A DNA stretch of 63,710 bases from Deinococci bacterium (GTDB lineage: Bacteria; Deinococcota; Deinococci; Deinococcales; Trueperaceae): assembly GCA_030149325.1 (NCBI GenBank), contig JASBRS010000003.1, forward strand, positions 1-63,710. The letters run 5' to 3'. Below, in pieces: positions 10,035-18,126 of the stretch (positions are counted from its first letter, which is position 1; the number at the start of each line of letters is the position of its first letter). A model generated the notes under the pieces. It was not told where the DNA came from. It saw only the letters and a list, made by a program, of their open reading frames with translations, and did not search any database. A program made the translations under genes and the position numbers.

Positions 10035-10649
10035 ATGGACCCCCGAGCGCGCGTCAAGATCTGCGGCATCACCCGGCCGCAGGACGCCGTCGCGGCGGAG
10101 CGCGCCGGGGCCGATGCCATCGGCCTGATCTTCGCGCCGCGCTCGCAGCGGCGGGTCGACCTCGAAGCGGCGTCCCGCGTGGTGGCCGCGGTCGGCCCCT
10201 TCGTCACGCGGGTGGGGGTGTTCGTCGACGCTCCGGCCGCCGAGGTGCACGAGGCGATCGACCGCCTCGATCTCGACGCCGTCCAGTTGCACGGCGACGA
10301 GAGCGCCGACTACGCCGAGGGGCTGCGGGCGCACGCCCGGGTGATCCGGGCCGTGGCGTTCGCGAGAGCGGTGACCCCGGAGGCCCTCGCCGACTACCCC
10401 GCCGACGCGGTGCTGCTCGACGCGCCCACCCCGGGCTCGGGGGTCGCCTTCGATTGGAGCGCCGCCGAGGCCTGGCGGGGACACCCCCGGTTGATCGTGG
10501 CCGGCGGGCTCACGGCCGCCACGGTCGGAGCCGCGGTGGCCGCCTTGCGGCCGTACGCCGTCGACACCGCCAGCGGGGTCGAGTCGGCGCCCGGCATCAA
10601 GGACGCGGCGCGCGTCCTGGCCTTCGTTCAGGCCGCGAGGGCGGCGTGA
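10035..10649 (+). CDS. trpF: Phosphoribosylanthranilate isomerase
   Basis: Tryptophan biosynthesis step PRA to CdRP; 204-residue TIM barrel. It has VKICGITRPQDA with the catalytic Cys, VQLHGDE, the central Asp (LLDAPTPGSG) and the phosphate-binding DTASGVESAPGIKD. The ATG at 10035 is chosen over the earlier GTG because GATAAT (10023-10028) lies 6 nt upstream and the protein family begins just after it. No other trp gene is in the window. Confidence 0.95.
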   Translation: MDPRARVKICGITRPQDAVAAERAGADAIGLIFAPRSQRRVDLEAASRVVAAVGPFVTRVGVFVDAPAAEVHEAIDRLDLDAVQLHGDESADYAEGLRAHARVIRAVAFARAVTPEALADYPADAVLLDAPTPGSGVAFDWSAAEAWRGHPRLIVAGGLTAATVGAAVAALRPYAVDTASGVESAPGIKDAARVLAFVQAARAA

Positions 10650-10659
10650 CGGCAGCAAG

Positions 10660-10865
10660 TTGTCCACAGTCGCGACCGGTTCTCCACAGGACTGTGGAGA
10701 ACCCTCGCGAGCGCGCCCTGGAGCGCATGAACGCCGTTTCATGTCCCAGAAAGCGCGTCCAGGACGGAACAAACTCGAAAGGTGCGCGAGGCGCCCCGCC
10801 TAACAGAAAGCGCCCGCCCTTGTCAAGGGGCGCGAGTTATCCACAGATTGCATCGGTTATCCACA
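10660..10865. promoter_or_regulatory. Cluster of five DnaA-box-like sites in a 307-bp intergenic region
   Basis: The gap 10650-10956 holds TTGTCCACA (10660-10668), TTCTCCACA (10680-10688), its inverted copy TGTGGAGAA (10693-10701), and two perfect TTATCCACA boxes (10837-10845, 10857-10865). Both direct pairs are spaced exactly 20 bp start to start, about two helical turns. The second and third sites form a 10-bp inverted repeat with a 2-bp centre. A further inverted repeat CATGAA/TTCATG lies at 10726-10743. No dnaA or dnaN is adjacent, so this could be an origin, a DnaA-titration site or a DnaA-regulated promoter. Confidence 0.75.
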
Positions 10866-10876
10866 CGTCGCACAAT
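10848..10876 (+). promoter_or_regulatory. Putative promoter of the cupin/carboxylase pair, overlapping a DnaA box
   Basis: TTGCAT (10848-10853), a 17-bp spacer and CACAAT (10871-10876). The perfect DnaA box at 10857-10865 lies inside the spacer and another ends 2 bp before the -35 element. If the promoter is real, DnaA binding should block it. The leader would be about 75 nt. Confidence 0.45.
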
Positions 10877-10956
10877 GGGCGTCGGCGAAGGCCCGCACCG
10901 CGCGCACCTGGCGCCGGTCGGGACCCGGCCGCAAGGACCTAGGGAGGATCCGTATC

Positions 10957-11265
10957 GTGAAGATCGTGACCATCTCCGAAGCTCGCCGCTTCTCGCTCGC
11001 CGAGGTGCAGCAGTCCGAACTCGTGGCCGAGGGGGACCTGAGCGTCACGCTGCTGTGCTTCGAGGCCGGACAGAAGGACGCCGACCACAGCTTCGACAGC
11101 AGCTGCCTCTACCAGGTGCTCGAGGGCGAGGTCTTGCTGCGCTACGACGGGGGCGTCGAACGCGTGGGCACGGGGAGGCTGGTCAGCGTGCCCGCCGGTA
11201 CCCGTCACCACCTCGAGAACGCCGGTGGCGGCCTGCTGGTGGTGCTCGCCACCCACGCCCGCTGA
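10957..11265 (+). CDS. Small cupin-domain protein
   Basis: 102-residue single-domain cupin. The first motif (FEAGQKDADHSFDSSCLYQVLEG) and the second (VPAGTRHHLEN) are visible. In motif 1 the usual paired histidines are reduced to one His with a nearby Asp, so metal binding is uncertain. GTG start with AGGGAGGA about 10 nt upstream. It lies 1 bp before the carboxylase gene, suggesting co-expression. Family members range from enzymes to ligand sensors, and the role here is unknown. Confidence 0.85.
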   Translation: MKIVTISEARRFSLAEVQQSELVAEGDLSVTLLCFEAGQKDADHSFDSSCLYQVLEGEVLLRYDGGVERVGTGRLVSVPAGTRHHLENAGGGLLVVLATHAR

Positions 11266-11266
11266 G

Positions 11267-12955
11267 GTGGCACGCAAGGGCGGCCCTGCGCGGCTCGACA
11301 GCAGCGTGACGTTGGAGCAGCGGCGGCGCGCTCCCTTCTCGACCCAACGCAAGGCCTGGAAGGCGGAGCTCGCGCGGCTCGCCGAGGAGCGCGAGCGCAT
11401 CGCCGAGGGGGGCGGCGCCCGGGCCCGCAAGCGCCAGCACGAGAAGGGGCGGATGACCGCCCGCGAGCGGATCGATGCCCTCACCGATGCCGGAACGCCG
11501 TTCGATGAGGTGATGGCCTTCGCCGGCTGGGAGATGTACCCCGAGGCCGGCGGTGCACCGGCCGGAGGCGTCGTGACCGGCGTCGGCGTCATCGCCGGCC
11601 GCCCCTGGATGGTGATCGCGAACGACGCCACCGTCAAGGCCGGCGCGTTCTTCCCGATCACCGCCAAGAAGGTCATCCGGGCCCAGACGATCGCCTACGA
11701 GAACCGCCTGCCCACCGTCTACCTGGTCGACTCGGCGGGCGTGTACCTGCCCATGCAGGACGAGATCTTCCCGGATCAGGACGACTTCGGCCGGGTGTTC
11801 TACCTCAACGCCCGCATGAGCGCCGAAGGCATCCCGCAGATGGCGGCCATCATGGGCAACTGCGTGGCCGGCGGCGCCTACCTGCCGGTGATGTGCGACA
11901 CCCTGGTGATGACCGAAGGATCGGGGCTCTACCTGGCGGGTCCGGCGCTGGTGAAGGCCGCCATCGGTCAGACCGTGGACAGCGAGGACCTCGGCGGCGC
12001 CGTGATGCACGCCGAGGTGTCCGGCACCGTCGACTACCTCGAGCCCGACGACGCCCACGCCCTGGAGCGCCTGCGGCGTCTGGCCGCCACCTACGCTCCG
12101 CGACCGGGTGCCGCCTGGGCGTCCGAGCGGCGCGCCACGGTGCCCCCCGCGCAGCGCGTCGAGGACCTGGAGGGGCTTCTCCCCGTCGACGGCGGCACCC
12201 AGCCGTACGAGGTGCGCGAGGTCATCGCCCGCCTGGTCGACGGTTCGGAGTTCGACGAGTACAAGGCCGACTACGGCCGCACCCTGGTGTGCGGCAGCGC
12301 CCACCTCGGCGGCTTCCCCGTCGGCATCGTGGCCAACCAGAAGCGCGTGGTGAAGAACCGCGGGCGGCTGGAGGTCGGCGGCGTCATCTACGCCGAGGCC
12401 GCCGACAAGGCGGCGCGCTTCGTGCTGAACTGCAACCAGGCCGGCATCCCCATCCTCTTCCTCCACGACGTCAACGGCTTCATGGTGGGGGTCGACAGCG
12501 AGCAGGAGGGCATCATCCGCCGTGGCGCCAAGCTCGTCAACGCGGTCAGCAACAGCGTGGTGCCGCGCCTCAGCGTGATCCTCGGAGGCTCGTACGGTGC
12601 CGGCCACTACGCCATGAGCGGCAAGGCCTACGCGCCGCGCTTCCTGTTCGCCCTGCCCAGCGCACGCTACGCGGTGATGGGTGGCCAGCAGGCGGCCAAG
12701 ACCATCCTCGACATCCAGGCGGCGCAACTGCGCCGTTCCGGGGCCGAGGCCGACGAGGAGACCCTGGCCGAGCTCTACCGGCAGGTGCACGCCGACTACG
12801 AGCGCGCCCTCGACATCCGCTACGGGGCGGCGCGGCTGTGGGTCGACGCCGTGGTGGCGCCCCTGGAGCTCCGCGACCGCCTCATCCGCGCGCTCGAGGT
12901 GTGCGCCCACGACGACGAACGTCGGCCGCTCAAGCTGGGTGTGTTCCAGGTCTGA
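11267..12955 (+). CDS. Acyl-CoA carboxylase carboxyltransferase (beta) subunit
   Basis: Crotonase-fold carboxyltransferase of the propionyl-/methylcrotonyl-CoA carboxylase type, about 562 residues. The N-lobe has the RMTARERIDALTD motif, VIANDATVKAG and GNCVAGGAYLPVM. The C-lobe has VGIVANQKRV, LHDVNGFMVG and GGSYGAGHYAMSGKAY. These glycine-rich oxyanion loops fit methylcrotonyl-CoA carboxylase best. The start is uncertain: GTG 11267, just after the cupin stop, is assumed. No biotin carboxylase or biotin carrier gene is nearby, so the partner must be elsewhere. Confidence 0.9.
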   Translation: MARKGGPARLDSSVTLEQRRRAPFSTQRKAWKAELARLAEERERIAEGGGARARKRQHEKGRMTARERIDALTDAGTPFDEVMAFAGWEMYPEAGGAPAGGVVTGVGVIAGRPWMVIANDATVKAGAFFPITAKKVIRAQTIAYENRLPTVYLVDSAGVYLPMQDEIFPDQDDFGRVFYLNARMSAEGIPQMAAIMGNCVAGGAYLPVMCDTLVMTEGSGLYLAGPALVKAAIGQTVDSEDLGGAVMHAEVSGTVDYLEPDDAHALERLRRLAATYAPRPGAAWASERRATVPPAQRVEDLEGLLPVDGGTQPYEVREVIARLVDGSEFDEYKADYGRTLVCGSAHLGGFPVGIVANQKRVVKNRGRLEVGGVIYAEAADKAARFVLNCNQAGIPILFLHDVNGFMVGVDSEQEGIIRRGAKLVNAVSNSVVPRLSVILGGSYGAGHYAMSGKAYAPRFLFALPSARYAVMGGQQAAKTILDIQAAQLRRSGAEADEETLAELYRQVHADYERALDIRYGAARLWVDAVVAPLELRDRLIRALEVCAHDDERRPLKLGVFQV

Positions 12956-12958
12956 CGC

Positions 12959-13438
12959 TCACCCCGGCGGCCACGCCCCCAGGGCCCTCCGCACGTCGAC
13001 GATCTGGCCGACGTGGTAGGCGTCGTGGTCGCCGAGCAGCATGAGCTGCCGCAGCAGGTTGTGCTGCGGCGCATGGGGCAGCGGTGCGGTGAGGTCGCGC
13101 TGCCGGTCGCGCACGAGGGCGAGCGCCTCCCGACGGTCGCGACGCAGCGCCTCCAGGCTGGCCTCCCAGGCCGCCGGCGACGGCGGCTCCGGGGTGTCGG
13201 GCCAGTATCCCTCGGGCCACGACGGCGAGCGCCAGTCGGGATCCAGGCTGTAGCGCAGCAGGTCCTCCTGGGCCAGGCGCAGGTGCTCGAGCAGCTCCCA
13301 GGGGCTGTGCTCGAGCCCCGGCGGACGCTGCCCGCGCAGCTCCTCCGGGAGCCCCTCCAAGGCGCGTTCCAGCGAGACGTGCGCCCCCTCCCCGAGGACG
13401 AGCGCGGCGAGTCGTTCGCGGACGATGGCGTCATCCAT
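12959..13438 (-). CDS. DinB-like four-helix-bundle protein
   Basis: About 159 residues. DinB/YfiT-type proteins are metal-binding helical bundles, some acting as thiol-dependent transferases. The metal-ligand pattern is partly visible: H in HSPWELLEHL and the C-terminal DHDAYHVGQIVDVRR, which is typical of the family. Deinococcota often carry many copies. ATG 13438 is preferred, with a purine-rich site upstream; GTG 13450 would add four residues. It converges on the carboxylase gene with only 3 bp between stops. Confidence 0.85.
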   Translation of the reverse strand: MDDAIVRERLAALVLGEGAHVSLERALEGLPEELRGQRPPGLEHSPWELLEHLRLAQEDLLRYSLDPDWRSPSWPEGYWPDTPEPPSPAAWEASLEALRRDRREALALVRDRQRDLTAPLPHAPQHNLLRQLMLLGDHDAYHVGQIVDVRRALGAWPPG

Positions 13439-13509
13439 GGCCGGATCCACCCCTTCCCGGTGCCGCTCCGGCGGCCCTGGCGGCGCCGCGCAGGCCGGTA
13501 CACTCCAGC

Positions 13510-14067
13510 ATGACCGCGCGCCGCATCTCCATGCTGCCCCACGATCCGATCTGGGCCCGTCGCTTCGCGTCCGAGGCGGCGCGCCTGCTGGCGGTCTTCG
13601 CGGGCGGCGCGCTGTCGGTCCACCACGTCGGCAGCACCGCGGTCCCCGAGCTGGAGGCCAAGCCGATCCTCGACGTGCTTCTGGTGGCGCGTGCGCTGGC
13701 CGACCTCGACGGCGCGCGGGCGGCGGCCGAGGCCGCCGACTACACCTGGCTGGGGCCGTACGGCATCGACGGCCGTCGCTTCCTCACGGCGCAGCGGCAC
13801 GAAGAGGATGCCGACGCCTACCGCGTGCACGTGCATGCCTTCGCAGCCGGCGACCCCAACGTCGAGCGGCACGTGGACTTCCGCGACTACCTGCTGGCGC
13901 ACCCCCGGCGAGCGGCCGCCTACGGCAGGCTCAAGCGCGAGCTGGCCGAGCGCTTCGCCGACGACCGGGCCAGCTACACCGAGGCCAAGACGCCGTTCGT
14001 CCAGGAGACGGAGGAGCTGGCGCGGGCCTGGCGACGTGCGACGGCTCGGGCTCGGGACCGGCGCTAG
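13510..14067 (+). CDS. GrpB/UPF0157 family protein
   Basis: 185-residue nucleotidyltransferase-fold protein of unknown substrate, named for resemblance to GrpB. It shows HHVGSTAVPELEAKPILDVLL, the family's conserved GST and D motif, and a later RVHVHAF. Start ATG 13510 lies 5 nt after a TACACT -10 box (13499-13504), so the mRNA is probably leaderless. Its stop codon is part of the next -10 element (TAGACT 14065-14070). Confidence 0.88.
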   Translation: MTARRISMLPHDPIWARRFASEAARLLAVFAGGALSVHHVGSTAVPELEAKPILDVLLVARALADLDGARAAAEAADYTWLGPYGIDGRRFLTAQRHEEDADAYRVHVHAFAAGDPNVERHVDFRDYLLAHPRRAAAYGRLKRELAERFADDRASYTEAKTPFVQETEELARAWRRATARARDRR

Positions 14068-14078
14068 ACTGGCCCTAC

Positions 14079-14138
14079 ATGACGTACGACCGCACGACCC
14101 CCAGCGGGCGTGACCGCGACGGCGGGGGATACCGCTGA
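14079..14138 (+). CDS. 19-codon leader ORF upstream of the VWA protein
   Basis: ATG 14079 starts 8 nt after the box TAGACT (14065-14070) and reads MTYDRTTPSGRDRDGGGYR, ending in TGA at 14136-14138. The stop overlaps the CTG that most plausibly starts the next gene (CTGA, like the ATGA overlaps elsewhere). The peptide resembles no family I know. Position suggests that its translation delivers ribosomes to the downstream non-standard start. It could also be chance. Confidence 0.45.
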   Translation: MTYDRTTPSGRDRDGGGYR

Positions 14139-15859
14139 GCCTCGCCGCGCCGCAGTTCCTGTGGGCCCTGCTGGCGGTACCGCTGGTGGTCCTCCTGCAC
14201 TTCGTGCGCTCGCGGAGGCGGCGCCAGCAGGTGTCGGCGCTGTTCCTGTGGCAGCGCGCGCGCCGCGTGACCGAGCGGCGCAAGCGCATCGCGCCGACCT
14301 GGCTGCTGGTGGCCAAGGTGCTGTTCGTGACGCTGGCCGCCCTGGCCCTGGCCAGGCCGGTGATCGGCGGCGCGGCGCGGCCCGATCTGATCCTCGTGGT
14401 CGACGCCTCGGCGAGCATGACCGCCCGCGACAGCGACGGCGTGCGCCTCGACAAGGCACGTGCCCAGGCCGAGCGTCTGCTGCGCGGCGCCGGCCGCGTG
14501 GCGCTGATCCGCGCGGGTCTCGACGCCCGCGTGGTCGTCCCGCTCACCTCCGACCGCGCCCTGGTGCGTCGCGGCCTCCAGCAGCTCCGAGCCGGCGACC
14601 GCAGCGGCGATCTCGATCGCGCCATCGCCGTGGCCCAGGCCATCGAGCCGGGAGCTCGGGTGGAGGTGTTCACCGACCAGCCGCACGCCGGCGGCGGCAC
14701 CGTCCGCGGCCACGACGTGGCGGGGGACGGGGTCAACGTGGGCATCAGCGCCTTCGATCTGGGGCTCCAGCAGGCCTACGTCGGGGTGGTGTCGAACAGC
14801 CGACGCCCGATCGAGGTGCGGGTCGACCTGACCCGGGACGGCGCCCCCGTGGCCAGCGGCACCGTGCTGGTGCCCGCCGACGGCACCGGCAGCATCACCT
14901 TCCCGCTGGCGGACGTGCGCGGCATCTACCGCGCCGCCATCACCCCGCAGGCGGACGGCGCCGACGCCCTGACGCTCGACGACGTCGCCTACGCCGGCGC
15001 GCGCCCCATCTCGGCCGCCGTGGAGGTGCCCGACGACGCCGTCATGAAGGCGCTGGCGGCGGTGCCCGGGGTCACCGTGCGCACCAACCCGCGGGCGGCC
15101 GACATCGCGGCGGACCTGCGCGTGCTCACCCGAGCGGACGCCGCCGGGCTCGCCCCCGGCAGCTACCTGCTGTTCGCGCCCGCCAGCTCCGACCCCGTCT
15201 ACCGCGTCATCGCCGAGTCCGACCGCGGGTCGCCGCTCCTGCGCTTCGTGGACCTGAACGACGTGGTGGTCGGGCTCGATCCGCGGAGGCCGGCGTGGAG
15301 CGCCGGTGAAGGCTGGCACCTGCTGGCCTCGACGGCCGAGCTCGAGCCGGTGCTTCGCTACCGCGACCGCGGTGGCGTGCAGGTGCTGCAGGCGGCCTTC
15401 AGCCCGCGCCAGACCGACCTGGTGCTGCGCGCCGCCTTCCCGGCCCTCATCGCCAACTACGTACGCGAGGTGCGCGGCGATGCCCGCGTCGCCCTCGGCA
15501 GCGCCCTGCCCGGCGGAACGACGCTCGACGGCGCCGCCGTCGACGTCGCCCTGACGCCCGGCATCTACCTCGAGCCCGGCGGCACCACGGTGCTGGCGAG
15601 CCTCGACAGCGACGCCGAGTCGCGCCTGGCGGGGCCCGCCGCCCCGGCCTCGGGACCGCCCGGCCCCGCCGCCGCCGAGCGCAGGAACGGCGTCCTGGGG
15701 AACGCGCCGCTGCGGCCCCTGGCCTGGCTGCTGCTGGCGTTGGCGGTGCTGGCGTTGACGGTCGAGTGGTGGCTGTGGTCGGGCGCGCCGCGACCGCGGC
15801 TGCCGCGGCTCCGAGCGCGGAGCGGAGCGGGCGCGGGCCGTCCGCCACGCGCCCCCTGA
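14135..15859 (+). CDS. BatA-type membrane protein with von Willebrand factor A domain
   Basis: 574 residues if started at CTG 14135. The N-terminal BatA segment (LSLAAPQFLWALLAVPLVVLLHF) supplies the first transmembrane helix and is followed by a basic loop and a second helix. The VWA domain begins about residue 85 with DLILVVDASASM, an intact MIDAS DxSxS. A C-terminal helix (LAWLLLALAVLALTVEWWLW) ends the protein. No ATG, GTG or TTG lies between the upstream stop and this segment; GTG 14186 would delete the first helix. A site GGGGGAT lies 4 nt before CTG. Function: probably a membrane-associated complex or chaperone scaffold. Confidence 0.85.
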   Translation: MSLAAPQFLWALLAVPLVVLLHFVRSRRRRQQVSALFLWQRARRVTERRKRIAPTWLLVAKVLFVTLAALALARPVIGGAARPDLILVVDASASMTARDSDGVRLDKARAQAERLLRGAGRVALIRAGLDARVVVPLTSDRALVRRGLQQLRAGDRSGDLDRAIAVAQAIEPGARVEVFTDQPHAGGGTVRGHDVAGDGVNVGISAFDLGLQQAYVGVVSNSRRPIEVRVDLTRDGAPVASGTVLVPADGTGSITFPLADVRGIYRAAITPQADGADALTLDDVAYAGARPISAAVEVPDDAVMKALAAVPGVTVRTNPRAADIAADLRVLTRADAAGLAPGSYLLFAPASSDPVYRVIAESDRGSPLLRFVDLNDVVVGLDPRRPAWSAGEGWHLLASTAELEPVLRYRDRGGVQVLQAAFSPRQTDLVLRAAFPALIANYVREVRGDARVALGSALPGGTTLDGAAVDVALTPGIYLEPGGTTVLASLDSDAESRLAGPAAPASGPPGPAAAERRNGVLGNAPLRPLAWLLLALAVLALTVEWWLWSGAPRPRLPRLRARSGAGAGRPPRAP

Positions 15860-15977
15860 ACCTGCGGCCGATCGGCTCCGGGAGCGTGACGTCGCCACCC
15901 CACGCAGCGACGGGCGGGGTTGGTAGGCTGGGCTGCGCGAGCGGAGGCGAGCTCGCCGAGGAAAGGGAGAGGCCGCG

Positions 15978-17039
15978 GTGGCGCGCGTCGATCTGAGTCT
16001 TCCGGCGGTGGTGGTGCTGATCCTGGCGGCCGGTCTGGCCACCCTGAGCAGTGCCGCGCCCGCCCACGAGCTGATCCGCCAGGGGGTGTTCCTGGTGGCC
16101 GGCCTGGCGCTGTCGGGCAGCGTGCTGTGGCTGGGGTGGCGGCGCATCTCGCGCAGCATCCCCTACCTGTACGTGCTCTCGCTGTTGTTGCTGGTGGCGG
16201 TGCAGGCCGTCGGCACCACCGTCAACGGGGCGCGCTCCTGGCTCTACCTGGGACCGCTTCCCGGCTTCCAGCCCTCGGAGTTCGCCAAGCTGGCGCTCAT
16301 CCTCAGCCTGGCCACGGTCATGCACGAGCGGCCGCTGCGCGGGCCGCTGGGCTACGTGCGGCCGGTGGCCCTGCTGTTGCCGCCGTTGGCGCTGGTGGTG
16401 CTCGAGCCCGACCTCGGCACCGCCCTGGTGATCGCCGCCATCGGCGCCGGCATGATGCTGGTGCGCGGCGTGCCCTGGCGCCACCTGGCGGTGTTCGCGG
16501 TGCTCCTCGGGGTGGCCCTCCCCACCGTGGTGCTGCCGCACCTCGACCCCTACCAGCGGGCGCGGCTGGTGTCGTTCCTCAACCCCTCGGCCGACCCGCA
16601 GGGCAGCGGCTACCAGGTGATCCAGTCGACCATCGCGGTGGGCTCGGGCGGTCTCTTCGGCAAGGGCTACAAGCAGGGCACGCAGTCGCAGCTCGGCTTC
16701 ATCCCCTTCCGCCAGACCGACTTCATCTTCCCGGTGCTGGCCGAGGAGGGCGGCTTCGTGGCGTCGGTGACGCTGCTGGCGCTGTACGGGCTGCTCTTCT
16801 GGCGGCTGGTGGCGATGGCCAGCGAGTGTCCGAACGATCGCGACAAGCTCGTCATCATGGGTGTCATGACGCTCATCAGCTTCCAGGTGCTGGTGAACAT
16901 CGGCGTGACGCTGGGGCTGGCGCCGGTCACGGGCATCACGCTGCCGCTGGTGTCGTACGGCGGCACCAGCCTGATCTCGACGTTGCTGGCGCTGTCGTTG
17001 GCCCTGGTGGTGCACCGCGACCGCTACGCCGAGTGGTGA
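15978..17039 (+). CDS. rodA: RodA/FtsW-family SEDS peptidoglycan glycosyltransferase
   Basis: Polytopic SEDS polymerase, 353 residues with about ten transmembrane segments. Family motifs: NGARSWLYLGP, FQPSEFAKLAL, VVLEPDLGTA (with the essential Asp), AVGSGGLFGKG, FRQTDFIF and LPLVSYGGTSL. It is closer to RodA than to FtsW by length and lack of extensions. GTG start behind a GAAAGGGAGAGG site. No PBP2 gene is adjacent, but the following LapA-like gene is a membrane protein. A TAGGCT box (15924-15929) may be its -10. Confidence 0.93.
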   Translation: MARVDLSLPAVVVLILAAGLATLSSAAPAHELIRQGVFLVAGLALSGSVLWLGWRRISRSIPYLYVLSLLLLVAVQAVGTTVNGARSWLYLGPLPGFQPSEFAKLALILSLATVMHERPLRGPLGYVRPVALLLPPLALVVLEPDLGTALVIAAIGAGMMLVRGVPWRHLAVFAVLLGVALPTVVLPHLDPYQRARLVSFLNPSADPQGSGYQVIQSTIAVGSGGLFGKGYKQGTQSQLGFIPFRQTDFIFPVLAEEGGFVASVTLLALYGLLFWRLVAMASECPNDRDKLVIMGVMTLISFQVLVNIGVTLGLAPVTGITLPLVSYGGTSLISTLLALSLALVVHRDRYAEW

Positions 17040-17105
17040 TGGCCCTTCACGGCGTGGGAGATTTCCCGGCCGCCGGCGCTCCGGGTTGCTAGAGTCGGGG
17101 CCACG

Positions 17106-17711
17106 ATGCGATTCCGTGGGATCCTCCTCACCGTGGTGGTGCTGCTGGCCGGCCTGACGGCCGCGCTGAACTGGGGGGCGCTGACGCAGCCCGTGCCGAT
17201 CTCGCTGCTGGTCGCGACCTGGAGCGGGCCGCTGGGCCTGGTGCTGCTGCTGGCGATCGTGGCGATCACGTTGCTCTTCTTCCTGGGGGCGCTGATCGAC
17301 CGTGCGGCGCAGCTCCGGCAGGTCACGCAGCTCGACCGCCAGCTCGCGCAGGTGCGCTCGCAGCTCGGCTCCCGCGACAAGGAGGCGGCCGGCCGCATGG
17401 AGGCCCGCCTCGACGCCGCCATCGCCGACCTCAAGGGGCAGCTCAGCGCCCTCAAGGAGACGCTCGACTCGAAGGTCGGGACCTCCGCCCTGACGTTGGA
17501 GAGCCGCGTCGCCGAGCGCTTCGAGGCGTTGGAGGGCTCGCTGCGCACGCAGCTGGCGGCGCTGGAGTCGCGCGCCAAGGGCCGCGACGACGCCCTGCTG
17601 GAGCGCGTCGCGCGGGTGCGCGACGAGCTCGCCGCCGACGTGGCCCAGGCCGAGGACGCCCTCGCCCGCCGGCTCGGCGGGTCGGGGGCCGACAGCGCCG
17701 ACGACGCCTGA
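17106..17711 (+). CDS. LapA/DUF1049-like membrane protein with coiled coil
   Basis: 201 residues. Two transmembrane helices (about 5-22 and 40-62) flank the short LNWGAL segment typical of LapA-domain proteins. A long charged helical region (65-190) with heptad-like spacing is predicted to be a coiled coil in the cytoplasm. In other bacteria LapA-type proteins assist lipopolysaccharide or envelope assembly; the role here is unknown. ATG 17106 follows TAGAGT (17090-17095) by 10 nt. Confidence 0.75.
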   Translation: MRFRGILLTVVVLLAGLTAALNWGALTQPVPISLLVATWSGPLGLVLLLAIVAITLLFFLGALIDRAAQLRQVTQLDRQLAQVRSQLGSRDKEAAGRMEARLDAAIADLKGQLSALKETLDSKVGTSALTLESRVAERFEALEGSLRTQLAALESRAKGRDDALLERVARVRDELAADVAQAEDALARRLGGSGADSADDA

Positions 17712-17753
17712 GCGCTACCTGCCCCGGCGGGCGCGTCTGCTAGCTTGGGGGGC

Positions 17754-18089
17754 ATGGACGACGGCCTCGACAAGGAGAAGTTGAAGGGGGAGATCCTCGA
17801 AGCGCTGAAGGTGGTTCGGGATCCCGAGATCCCCGTCAACGTGGTCGACCTCGGGCTGGTCTACAAGCTCGACGTCGACGACGAGGGGCACGTGGCCATC
17901 GACATGACCCTGACCAGCATGGGCTGCCCCGTGCAGGACCTGATCCAGTCCGACGCCGAGCTGGCCGTCATGAAGGTGGACGGCGTCAGCCGCGTGACCG
18001 TCGACTTCGTGTGGTCGCCGCCCTGGACCCCCCAGAAGATGACCGAGGACGGCAAGAAGCAGATGCGCATGTTCGGCTTCAACATCTGA
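17754..18089 (+). CDS. MIP18/DUF59 metal-sulfur cluster assembly factor
   Basis: 111-residue protein of the SufT/PaaD/MIP18 family, which helps mature Fe-S proteins. It has VRDPEIPVNVVDLGLVY and the conserved cysteine motif TSMGCPVQD, with WSPPWTPQKMTEDGKKQM at the end. ATG 17754 lies 7 nt after TAGCTT (17741-17746). It is far from the sufCBD operon of this window (56816-60762) but probably feeds the same pathway. Confidence 0.9.
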   Translation: MDDGLDKEKLKGEILEALKVVRDPEIPVNVVDLGLVYKLDVDDEGHVAIDMTLTSMGCPVQDLIQSDAELAVMKVDGVSRVTVDFVWSPPWTPQKMTEDGKKQMRMFGFNI

Positions 18090-18126
18090 GAGCCAGAGCC
18101 GCGGCCGCCTGTGGTTGAATGGCGCC

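Noticed and set aside
10680-10701. Inverted repeat as a rho-independent terminator of trpF
   Set aside because: The arms are two DnaA-box-like sequences with a 2-bp centre, too tight for a stable loop, and no T-run follows.
10650-10956. Confident call of oriC
   Set aside because: DnaA boxes are clear, but there is no dnaA/dnaN, no distinct AT-rich unwinding element and no switch of gene orientation, so origin status is not supported by the window alone.
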